A program made the position numbers and the translations under genes. A DNA stretch of 5,008 nucleotides from Marinagarivorans sp. UBA5868 (lineage in GTDB: Bacteria > Pseudomonadota > Gammaproteobacteria > Pseudomonadales > Cellvibrionaceae): NCBI GenBank assembly GCA_002432095.1, contig DJFQ01000223.1, positions 9,239 to 14,246 on the forward strand, read 5' to 3'. Positions 1 to 5,008 of the stretch are shown here, one piece after another. The notes under the pieces are model-generated. The model was not told where the DNA came from and made no database searches. It worked only from the letters and a program-made list of their open reading frames with translations. How positions within the stretch are numbered: the first letter of the stretch is position 1; each line of letters begins with the position of its first letter.

Positions 1-2519
1 CGCCGCAGCTGCCGCGACTCGCCGGTGTAGTCGATCATGTAACCCTGGGGCAGAATTTTTGCCGCCTCGTCCTCAAGAAGACGCAACGCGTCATCCAGCG
101 GCTGAATGGCCACGCCACTGAGCTTGACCGCATTCAATTGTTGAAACCGATTTAACGAGCGCGGCACCGTGCGTTGCTGAATTTCCGCAATCGTGCTCAG
201 CGACACCAGCTTGCCTTCGGGGCCGGTGACATAAATGTCTTCCAACTGATCGGGGTTGAGCCGGTCAACCCGCTTGATCTGTGGCACTACCCGATAGCTG
301 CGACCTCCAATATTGAAGCGGTTGACGTAACCGCCCCCAAGCATCACCCCGAGATCCGCGCCCACCTGCTGCATATCCAGGCCGAGGTCTGCCACTTTGT
401 CACGGTCGATAACAACCTGCGCTTCCGGTAAATCGACCCGTGTGTCGATTTGCGGCGGGAAGGCGAACATGCCGCTCTGCATGGCCTTCATCTGCAACTG
501 CTCGGCGAACTTGAGAATCTCCTCCGGCTCGGCGGTGGACGCGATGACAAATTCCACCGGGAAGTCACCGCCACCCGGTAGCGCCGGCGGTGTAACAGGA
601 AACATATTGATCCCGGGAATGGCGCCGAGACGCTCGGTCGCCTCCGGCATCAAATCAAACACCGTGCGTTCGCGTTCGCCCCACGGCTTCAACACCATGC
701 CGCCAAAACCGCTGTTGGGAAACGTCAATTGGAAGGTAAATTCGGTTTCCGGGAAGCCCATAAACACCCGGTTAGCCTCGGCCGCGTAGATACTGGCCTG
801 CTCCATGGAAGAACTGGATGACCCTTCCACGATGCCAAAGATAACGCCCTGATCTTCGGTCGGGGCGAGCTCTTTGACAGACATCTGGAACATGGGGATG
901 GTCAGCAGCGTAATAACACCCCAGACGACATAAACCGGGATGCGGTTGCGCAGCGTGGCGTCGAGTATCCGGCTATAGCCGTTTCGGATGCGGTCAAACG
1001 TGCGCGCCACCACCGCAGCAAAACCGTGGCTTTCGATATCCGGGGTCAGCATTTTCGCCGACATCATTGGCGACAACGTTAGCGCCACAATACCGGAGAT
1101 GGTGACCGCGCCCGCCAGCGTAAACGCAAATTCTCGGAACAGGGAGCCAGTCAATCCGCCTTGCAATCCGATGGGCAAATACACCGCCACTAACGTGGCC
1201 GTCATCGCGATCACGGGACCCACCAGCTCACGCGCGCCCAATAGCGCCGCCTCTACCGGGGTTTTACCCTCGCTGATGTGGCGCTCAACGTTTTCCACCA
1301 CCACGATCGCGTCATCCACCACCAACCCCACGGATAATACAATCGCCAGCAGCGTAAGCAGATTGAGGCTGAAGCCAAATAGCTGCATTAAAAATACGGC
1401 ACCGATAAGGGATACAGGAATGGCAATCACCGGAATAATGACGGAGCGCACAGAACCCAAAAACAGGAAGATCACACCGATAACAATCAATAAGGTCTCG
1501 GTCATGGTTTTCAGAACTTCATGAATCGAGCTTTCAATATAAGCCGTGGCGTCATAGGCAATGACACCCTCAAGTCCCCGCGGCAGGGAGGCTTTCATCG
1601 CATCCATTTCTTCGCGGACCAATTCCATCACATCCAGAGAGTTGGCATTGGGCAATGGCCAGATGCCCATGAAAACGGCGGTTTTCCCTGAATAACGCAC
1701 TTCGCTGTCGTAGGATTCCGAACCCAACACCACATCGGCCACATCCCGCAGACGAATAAGAGCGCCGTTCTCAGAACGCACAACCAGATCTTGGAATTCC
1801 GAGACTTTGGACAGATCTGTATTGGCGGACAGATTGACCTGCATATAGCTACCCTTGGTCTTGCCCAAGGCAGCCAGATAATTATTGGCGGCGAGCGCTT
1901 GCCGGATTTGCACAGGGGTCACATTCAATGCCGCCATACGCTCCGGCTTCAGCCAAATGCGCATCGCAAAGGTGCGAGCACCGAGGACATCGGCCCGCTG
2001 CACACCTTCCAAAGCGGACAGTCGTGGCTGCACCACGCGACTAAGGAAGTCAGTTATTTGGTTATCTTCGAGAATATCGGAACTGAAGCTGAGGTAGGCA
2101 GCTGCGAAGGCACTGTCGGCACTCTCCACATTAATCACCGGCACTTCGGCTTCCGGTGGCAGATCGCCGCGCACCTGATTGATTTTGGCGGTGATCTCCG
2201 AAAGCGCCTTGATCGGATCGTAATTCAGCTCCAGGCGCACTTGAATGTTCGACAGACCCTGAGAGCTTTGCGACTGGATATAGTCGATGCCGTCCGCTCC
2301 CGCAATGGCGCGCTCCATTGGGGTGGTGATGAAACCGCGAACCAACTCAGCGCTGGCGCCGATATAGGCCGTGCTCACCGTGATCACCGCGTTGTCATTA
2401 CGCGGGTATTGGCGAATAGTCAAAGAGGAAATCGCCTGCAGACCGGCGATCACAATGAGGAGATTTACCACGATCGCCAGCACCGGGCGGCGAACGAAAA
2501 TATCGGTGAAGGATTTCAT
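1..2519 (-). CDS. RND efflux pump inner-membrane transporter (HAE-1 type), 3' end cut off by window edge
   Basis: This is the proton-driven drug/solute exporter subunit of a tripartite efflux pump in the inner membrane. I translated the minus strand from the ATG at 2519 and found 839 codons open to the window edge with no stop. The protein begins MKSFTDIFVRRPVLAIVV, the typical FxxRPV amphipathic start running into TM1 (about residues 10-30). The first periplasmic porter region follows to about 335, then TM2-TM6 (about 340-490) and TM7 (about 527-545). A second porter region (about 550-839) contains ELAPTEDQGV near 550-558 and a GFGGMVLKPW stretch ending at W613. The proton-relay acidic pair in TM4 is present as D402-D403 in VVDDAIVVVEN, matching AcrB D407/D408. 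Family members have about 1,020-1,050 residues, so roughly the last 190-200 (TM8-TM12, including the relay Lys of TM10) lie outside. It follows the adaptor gene by 58 bp and is surely co-transcribed with it. No strong Shine-Dalgarno is seen; GGTAAAG lies about 8 nt upstream of the start. The substrate cannot be told from sequence. The N-terminal half feels MexI-like, but this is an impression only. Confidence 0.96.
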   Translation of the reverse strand, partial: MKSFTDIFVRRPVLAIVVNLLIVIAGLQAISSLTIRQYPRNDNAVITVSTAYIGASAELVRGFITTPMERAIAGADGIDYIQSQSSQGLSNIQVRLELNYDPIKALSEITAKINQVRGDLPPEAEVPVINVESADSAFAAAYLSFSSDILEDNQITDFLSRVVQPRLSALEGVQRADVLGARTFAMRIWLKPERMAALNVTPVQIRQALAANNYLAALGKTKGSYMQVNLSANTDLSKVSEFQDLVVRSENGALIRLRDVADVVLGSESYDSEVRYSGKTAVFMGIWPLPNANSLDVMELVREEMDAMKASLPRGLEGVIAYDATAYIESSIHEVLKTMTETLLIVIGVIFLFLGSVRSVIIPVIAIPVSLIGAVFLMQLFGFSLNLLTLLAIVLSVGLVVDDAIVVVENVERHISEGKTPVEAALLGARELVGPVIAMTATLVAVYLPIGLQGGLTGSLFREFAFTLAGAVTISGIVALTLSPMMSAKMLTPDIESHGFAAVVARTFDRIRNGYSRILDATLRNRIPVYVVWGVITLLTIPMFQMSVKELAPTEDQGVIFGIVEGSSSSSMEQASIYAAEANRVFMGFPETEFTFQLTFPNSGFGGMVLKPWGERERTVFDLMPEATERLGAIPGINMFPVTPPALPGGGDFPVEFVIASTAEPEEILKFAEQLQMKAMQSGMFAFPPQIDTRVDLPEAQVVIDRDKVADLGLDMQQVGADLGVMLGGGYVNRFNIGGRSYRVVPQIKRVDRLNPDQLEDIYVTGPEGKLVSLSTIAEIQQRTVPRSLNRFQQLNAVKLSGVAIQPLDDALRLLEDEAAKILPQGYMIDYTGESRQLR

Positions 2520-2552
2520 AGTCGTGCTTTACCGGAAGTAAAAGAAGCGCAA

Positions 2553-2574
2553 AGCGGCGCTAGGCGCCGCCGCT
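2553..2574 (-). repeat. GC-rich inverted repeat between adaptor and transporter genes
   Basis: Just after the adaptor stop codon, GCGGCGC at 2554-2560 and GCGCCGC at 2564-2570 form a perfect 7-bp stem with a 3-nt loop. An alternative register pairs AGCGGCG (2553-2559) with CGCCGCT (2568-2574). On the minus-strand RNA the stem is followed by UUUGCGCUUCUUUU, which is U-rich but interrupted. It could be a weak terminator that lowers transporter relative to adaptor, or an mRNA-stability hairpin. The structure is visible; the role is inference. Confidence 0.45.
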
Positions 2575-2577
2575 ATA

Positions 2578-3705
2578 TCAGGAATCTTTGGGTGTTGGCG
2601 TAACAGAGAAACTGGGTTTGATCTCATTATTCACGGCGACAGGCGCACCATTCTGAAGTTTGAACACACCCGAAACCACCACCGTCTGATCATCCTCAAC
2701 ACCTTTGGTAATCGCCACAAAGTCGCCCATGGTGCGACCCAGTTGAACGAACTGCTGGCGAGCGACCAGATGTTTTTCACCAGATTCTTTGGTTTCCTCC
2801 TCGACGACGAACACGGAATCTCCGTACGTCGCATAGGCGACCGCAGTAATGGGAACTGCGATTACCGGCTCCTGGGTAGGTAACACCACTTTCACCGAAC
2901 CGAACATGCCGGGCAGCAGCTTCTTGTCGGGGTTCTCCACCGTAGCCTGCACACGAACATTGCGTGTTGCGGGATCCACTTCCGGATCTATAGCAGTGAT
3001 GATGCCGGTAAAATCGCGATCGGGAACCGCGTCGGTTTTCATGCGCACAGGCAGGCCGGGTTCGATGGATGCAAGACTTTGTTGCGGCAAGGAAAAATTC
3101 AGGAACATAGCGTCCACCGCCTGTAGAGATACGATAGGTGTGCCGCTGGCCAGATCCTGTCCAACGTTCACCAAACGAATGCCCAGTTGGCCACTAAAAG
3201 GTGCTTTGATGGTTTTTTTCGCGATGCTGGTACGAATGGTATCAGCCTGAGCCTGAGCTTCTTTGATTCGGGCTTCCGCCGTGTCCAGGTCCGCCTTGGA
3301 GGAAGCGCGCTTGGTGTAAAGTTCGCGCACACGCTCGACATTAAGCCGCGCCAGTTCCACATTTGCCTCTGCAGCCCGCAACTGCGCCGTTTCTGAGGTA
3401 ATGTCCTGCTGAATCAGCGGCGCGCCTTTTTCGACGCGGCTGCCTGGAGTAAAAAATACGTCTGTGATGCGTCCCGGAATATCGGCGGAAATCACCACCC
3501 CCTGAACCGCTTCCAGCGAAGCTACCGCATCAATCACCACTTCCCAAGTTTGTTTTTCTACCTTGTGAGTCGCAACCGTCGCGGGCGGAGGCGTCATAGT
3601 TGAGGCCGCAGAGATCAGATCACGGATCTGAATTGCTTTTATGCCGCCGAGAAGGCCGACCAACGCAAATAACGCGAGCAGAGTGAAAGCTACATTCTTG
3701 ATCAT
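2578..3705 (-). CDS. RND efflux periplasmic adaptor (membrane fusion protein, HlyD/AcrA family)
   Basis: This 375-residue protein is the periplasmic adaptor that bridges the RND transporter and an outer-membrane channel. Residues about 5-21 are a hydrophobic N-terminal segment with no lipobox cysteine, so it is probably anchored by an uncleaved signal anchor rather than a lipid. The first half of the lipoyl (barrel-sandwich) domain is at about 68-100 (GRITDVFFTPGSRVEKGAPL). A charged alpha-helical hairpin that docks on the outer-membrane channel follows at about 103-163, and the second lipoyl half at about 165-195 (IKAPFSGQLGIRLVNVGQDL). The beta-barrel domain (about 199-275) ends with the family signature PATRNVRV ... 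LLPGMFG at 245-269. The membrane-proximal domain is at about 280-360. Length is typical (350-400). The ATG at 3705 is the only sensible start because the hydrophobic segment begins at once; its ribosome binding site is weak (GCGGTAG about 8 nt upstream). It is the first gene of a two-gene operon with the transporter. Confidence 0.97.
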   Translation of the reverse strand: MIKNVAFTLLALFALVGLLGGIKAIQIRDLISAASTMTPPPATVATHKVEKQTWEVVIDAVASLEAVQGVVISADIPGRITDVFFTPGSRVEKGAPLIQQDITSETAQLRAAEANVELARLNVERVRELYTKRASSKADLDTAEARIKEAQAQADTIRTSIAKKTIKAPFSGQLGIRLVNVGQDLASGTPIVSLQAVDAMFLNFSLPQQSLASIEPGLPVRMKTDAVPDRDFTGIITAIDPEVDPATRNVRVQATVENPDKKLLPGMFGSVKVVLPTQEPVIAVPITAVAYATYGDSVFVVEEETKESGEKHLVARQQFVQLGRTMGDFVAITKGVEDDQTVVVSGVFKLQNGAPVAVNNEIKPSFSVTPTPKDS

Positions 3706-3735
3706 GGTACGACTACCGCTAACTGTGGAGATCGA

Positions 3736-3758
3736 GTCCGGCTCTTACCGGACGGTAA
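3736..3758 (-). repeat. Overlapping palindromes in the pump leader, about 30-50 nt before the adaptor start
   Basis: Two inverted repeats share bases. GTCCGG (3736-3741) pairs with CCGGAC (3748-3753) over a 6-nt loop, and TTACCG (3745-3750) mirrors CGGTAA (3753-3758) around a 2-bp centre. The second is compact enough to be a protein-binding palindrome; the first is a plausible RNA hairpin. They cannot form together in RNA. No regulator can be named from the sequence. Confidence 0.35.
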
Positions 3759-3859
3759 ACCGCAAATTGGGAAAGGATGCACTCAGGTGATGACAGCCGG
3801 ATAACAACGCCGACATAAAACTCGCGGCGAATGCTACGGTATCAATCAATTTCCAGATG

Positions 3860-3900
3860 AAAAAAAATGTAACCTGCGCGCGATCACCGCTGGCTACATT
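3860..3900 (-). terminator. Candidate intrinsic terminator or attenuator upstream of the pump operon
   Basis: On the minus strand AATGTAGCC (3900-3892) pairs with GGTTACATT (3874-3866) as a 9-bp stem with one G-U wobble and a 17-nt loop. The loop can form a small GCG/CGC helix. The stem is followed at once by six further T residues (3865-3860), part of a run of eight. On the plus strand the wobble becomes an A-C mismatch and the T-tract is absent, so the signal is specific to minus-strand transcription. It could end read-through from the ferritin-like gene or act as an attenuator in the pump leader. The stem base is AU-rich, so its strength is uncertain. Confidence 0.5.
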
Positions 3901-3968
3901 CGTTCAGCGGTCCGACACAAGGTGTTCCGGGGAGGGAAGATCTGCTTAGTCCGTTGAAGTCGGCGAAG

Positions 3969-3997
3969 AATATAAACCCTAATTCGGGGCGGAGCAA
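3969..3997 (-). promoter_or_regulatory. Candidate sigma-70 promoter for the pump operon
   Basis: On the minus strand TTGCTC (3997-3992) is separated by 17 bp from TATATT (3974-3969). The -10 box matches the consensus at 5 of 6 positions and the -35 box at 3 of 6. It would start RNA near 3962, giving a leader of about 257 nt before the adaptor ATG that passes through the terminator-like stem at 3860-3900. The weak -35 fits a regulated promoter, but a chance match is possible. Confidence 0.35.
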
Positions 3998-4000
3998 TAC

Positions 4001-4018
4001 ACAAACCGACTAGTTTGT
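4001..4018. promoter_or_regulatory. Operator-like inverted repeat (possible TetR-family site)
   Basis: ACAAAC (4001-4006) and GTTTGT (4013-4018) are perfect inverted 6-bp arms around CGACTA, centred at 4009.5. The arm length, spacing and position 3 bp upstream of the candidate -35 box resemble operators of TetR-family repressors, which commonly control RND pump operons. No regulator gene is in the window, so the assignment to TetR is inference. Confidence 0.35.
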
Positions 4019-4030
4019 CTTTTTGTTCAG

Positions 4031-4055
4031 AGCAGACGAGCACGCCTCGTCTGCT
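4031..4055 (-). terminator. Perfect hairpin just past the ferritin-like gene stop, without U-tract
   Basis: AGCAGACGAG (4031-4040) and CTCGTCTGCT (4046-4055) form a perfect 10-bp stem with a 5-nt loop, starting 15 nt after the TAA of the ferritin-like gene. Position suggests a transcript 3' end. However, the minus-strand bases after it are CTGAACAAAAAG, so a canonical U-tract is missing, and on the plus strand the T-run lies before, not after, the stem. It may protect the mRNA 3' end or act with Rho, with real termination at 3860-3900. Confidence 0.45.
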
Positions 4056-4070
4056 TGCGGTCTCACCAGC

Positions 4071-4649
4071 TTACGCCACTGCTCGCGTCGGAACAGCTTC
4101 GGGCTCACTGGCTTCTATCCTTGCAGCCAATTTAGCTACATGCTCTTGCTCATGAGCCATGATTTCTGCCAACAACTCACCCGTCACCGGGTCACGTCCA
4201 GCGACAAACCGAATCATTTCCCGATAAATATCCACAGCAATACGCTCGCCGATCAAATCCTCCTTCCATATATCGAGAGGTTCCGCTGTGCTGGTGTAAT
4301 CGCTGTATCCCCGCTGCCCAAGAATGGGTGGATTAAAATCCGCGTAGCCGCCCAACTCCGCTATACGCCCGGCGATCTTATCTACATGCGCCTGCTCTTC
4401 ATTCACATGATCCAGCAGCTCGGAATCTGCCAACTTCACCAAATCTCCCGGCGGCGCAAATCCCTGGCCTGAATAGTAATGAGCTTTGTAGCGCATTACG
4501 CAAATCAATTCCGTTGCCAACGCTTCATTAAGCAAGTCGATCACAGCCTGAGAATGCTCAGCGCCGTGTGACGCCGAACAACCGATCATGTAACGCCTGG
4601 CGCGGGCGCGCCTGGAGCTCATGTCATCGATAAATGCAGTGTTTAACAT
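4071..4649 (-). CDS. Ferritin-like diiron protein (bacterioferritin-related)
   Basis: This is a cytoplasmic four-helix-bundle protein of the ferritin/bacterioferritin superfamily, probably oxidising and storing iron or protecting against iron-driven oxidative damage. From the ATG at 4649 it has 192 residues. The diiron ligand set is complete: E47 in helix A (ALATELICVMRYKAHYY), E85xxH88 in helix B (NEEQAHVDK), E135 in helix C (IGERIAVDIYREM) and E167xxH170 in helix D (HEQEHVAKL). In E. coli Bfr the position before the ExxH middle is the haem-ligating Met52; here it is Q86, so Bfr-type haem binding is not expected. A basic N-terminal tail of about 30 residues (SSRRARARR) precedes the bundle, longer than in Bfr (about 158 residues in total). 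A start 12 nt upstream at 4661 would add MGVT, but that ATG overlaps the GGGGG ribosome binding site serving 4649, and a hairpin lies directly before it. I therefore prefer 4649. It appears to be a single-gene unit. Confidence 0.93.
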   Translation of the reverse strand: MLNTAFIDDMSSRRARARRYMIGCSASHGAEHSQAVIDLLNEALATELICVMRYKAHYYSGQGFAPPGDLVKLADSELLDHVNEEQAHVDKIAGRIAELGGYADFNPPILGQRGYSDYTSTAEPLDIWKEDLIGERIAVDIYREMIRFVAGRDPVTGELLAEIMAHEQEHVAKLAARIEASEPEAVPTRAVA

Positions 4650-4654
4650 GGTTA

Positions 4655-4659
4655 CCCCC
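4655..4659 (-). promoter_or_regulatory. Ribosome binding site that decides the ferritin-like gene start
   Basis: GGGGG on the minus strand lies 5 nt before the ATG at 4649. The alternative in-frame ATG at 4661 shares its last base with this G-run and has only the hairpin before it. This supports 4649 as the start. Confidence 0.6.
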
Positions 4660-4663
4660 ATTT

Positions 4664-4691
4664 TAAAGGCGCGATAACATTCGCGCCTTTA
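4664..4691 (-). promoter_or_regulatory. Stable hairpin in the 5' leader of the ferritin-like gene
   Basis: TAAAGGCGCGA (4664-4674) and TCGCGCCTTTA (4681-4691) form a perfect 11-bp stem with a 6-nt loop. On the minus-strand RNA the stem ends four nt before the G-run of the ribosome binding site. After a 3-nt bulge, CCA (4694-4692) can pair with UGG (4660-4658), covering the first two Gs of that site. This suggests translational control or mRNA stabilisation; neither strand has a good T-tract after the stem, so a terminator is less likely. Confidence 0.5.
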
Positions 4692-4947
4692 TGGATTCGG
4701 CCAACCAAACCCGAGCTGATGAATTGGGTCTGTTGACCACTTATCTGTTGACCACTTAAGTGACGGCTTACGTAACGGCGTCGCAATAGTGTTATTACAC
4801 TTTCAACATCGAGCTCGTTAATGTGCAGTTAGCATCAACAGCCCAATAAATCATTCCGTCTTGTCTTGTCCGCTTTGGCTCCATTCAAAAAATGCTTGCC
4901 AAATATCTGGAATGCACTCGATACACCTCGGTCGCACGGACGCGAAA
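4692..4947. other. Non-coding region upstream of the ferritin-like gene
   Basis: No gene is supported here. It holds the 15-bp tandem repeat (4729-4758) and short perfect palindromes: CACTTAAGTG at 4753-4762, TTACGTAA at 4768-4775 and CGAGCTCG at 4810-4817. An imperfect GTGT/ACAC dyad lies at 4789-4800. A weak plus-strand promoter candidate is TTGCCA (4896-4901) with GATACA (4920-4925) at 18-bp spacing. The promoter of the ferritin-like gene must lie here, but I could not pick a convincing one. Confidence 0.6.
4729..4758. repeat. Perfect two-copy 15-bp tandem repeat
   Basis: TCTGTTGACCACTTA occurs at 4729-4743 and again directly at 4744-4758, with no mismatch. Each copy contains TTGACC, a near-consensus -35 box on the plus strand, and the second copy runs into the palindrome CACTTAAGTG (4753-4762). 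It could be a duplicated binding site for a regulator of the ferritin-like gene or of a divergent gene, or a simple slippage duplication. Confidence 0.85.
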
Positions 4948-5008
4948 ATGATGAGTGCAGCATCCATGCCACCCAACACAGACTTTAACCATCCTCAGAA
5001 GCGCCTTT
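4948..5008 (+). CDS. Possible start of a divergent gene, cut off by the window edge
   Basis: An ATG at 4948 opens a plus-strand frame of 20 codons plus one base that runs off the right edge (MMSAASMPPNTDFNHPQKRL). There is only a weak purine-rich site before it (GGACG about 6 nt upstream). Its position, divergent from the ferritin-like gene across about 300 bp of palindrome-rich DNA, is plausible for a real gene. Twenty codons are too few to recognise a family, and the frame could be open by chance. A minus-strand frame is also open across this edge. Confidence 0.22.
   Translation, partial: MMSAASMPPNTDFNHPQKRL

Larger units (their letters stand above)
3706..4070. other. Non-coding region between the ferritin-like gene and the pump operon
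   Basis: This 365-bp stretch shows no convincing gene on either strand. It holds, in minus-strand order, a perfect hairpin (4031-4055), an 18-bp operator-like inverted repeat (4001-4018), a candidate promoter (3969-3997), a terminator-like stem with a T-tract (3860-3900) and a palindromic stretch (3736-3758). It must contain the pump operon promoter and the 3' end of the ferritin transcript. I saw no good second promoter between the terminator-like stem and the adaptor start; the best is TTGATA with a poor TTTTAT box at 19-bp spacing. Confidence 0.7.

Noticed and set aside
174..1524. Several plus-strand open frames of 85-178 codons opposite the transporter gene
   Set aside because: They lie antisense to a continuous 839-codon RND reading frame with clear family motifs, and their translations show no recognisable domain.
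1791..2603. A 270-codon plus-strand frame
   Set aside because: It is antisense to the N-terminal half of the transporter. Its His/Arg-rich translation is typical of a shadow frame in GC-rich coding DNA.
2849..3396. Plus-strand and alternate minus-strand frames inside the adaptor gene
   Set aside because: The adaptor frame accounts for the whole stretch with lipoyl, hairpin and barrel domains in order; the others are shadows.
4023..4472. A 149-codon plus-strand frame over the ferritin-like gene
   Set aside because: It is antisense to a protein with all diiron ligands in place, and no domain is seen in it.
4664..4691. Reading the hairpin before the ferritin-like gene as an intrinsic terminator
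   Set aside because: Neither strand has a real T-tract after the stem; the few Ts are part of the stem itself. A leader role fits its position better.
4662..4800. A Fur box upstream of the ferritin-like gene
   Set aside because: I looked for GATAAT-type repeats on both strands and found only isolated fragments such as GATAACAT inside the hairpin.
4885..5007. A minus-strand frame open from the right edge to a TGA at 4885-4887, which could be the tail of another gene
   Set aside because: The 40 residues (Cys, His and aromatic-rich) match nothing I recognise, and a frame this short can be open by chance. It conflicts with the divergent plus-strand start at 4948, and the window cannot settle which is real.
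1..5008. Insertion sequence, integron, CRISPR or phage features
   Set aside because: No transposase or integrase frame, no spaced direct-repeat array and no long terminal inverted repeats were seen; the only tandem repeat is the two-copy 15-mer.

Overview
The window looks like chromosomal DNA of a Gram-negative, probably gammaproteobacterial, species of moderate GC content. The basis is a proton-driven RND efflux system, which needs an outer membrane to make sense, and a diiron ferritin-like protein of a proteobacterial type. The sequence alone does not support a genus. There is no transposase, integrase, CRISPR array, tRNA or rRNA here.

Layout: all three confident genes lie on the minus strand, so they read from right to left. 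At 4071-4649 is a ferritin-like (bacterioferritin-related) protein. A 365-421 bp gap follows, holding a hairpin just past the ferritin stop, an 18-bp operator-like inverted repeat, a candidate promoter and a candidate intrinsic terminator or attenuator. At 2578-3705 is a periplasmic membrane fusion (adaptor) protein. It is followed after 57-58 bp by the inner-membrane RND transporter, which starts at 2519 and runs off the left edge at residue 839, just before its eighth transmembrane helix. The right end (4692-5008) is mostly non-coding. It has a perfect two-copy 15-bp tandem repeat and several short palindromes, and possibly the first 20 codons of a divergent plus-strand gene.

How it works together: the adaptor and transporter form a classic two-gene pump operon. 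The trimeric RND transporter takes substrates from the periplasm or outer leaflet and uses the proton gradient, and the adaptor links it to an outer-membrane channel. No TolC-like channel gene or dedicated regulator is visible, so these lie outside the window or elsewhere in the genome. The ferritin-like gene has its own 5' and 3' elements and appears to be a separate unit concerned with iron storage or oxidative protection.

The gene content is ordinary. The parts worth a second look are the non-coding ones: the leader of the pump operon and the structured 5' region of the ferritin gene. I found no evidence of a previously undescribed multi-gene system.
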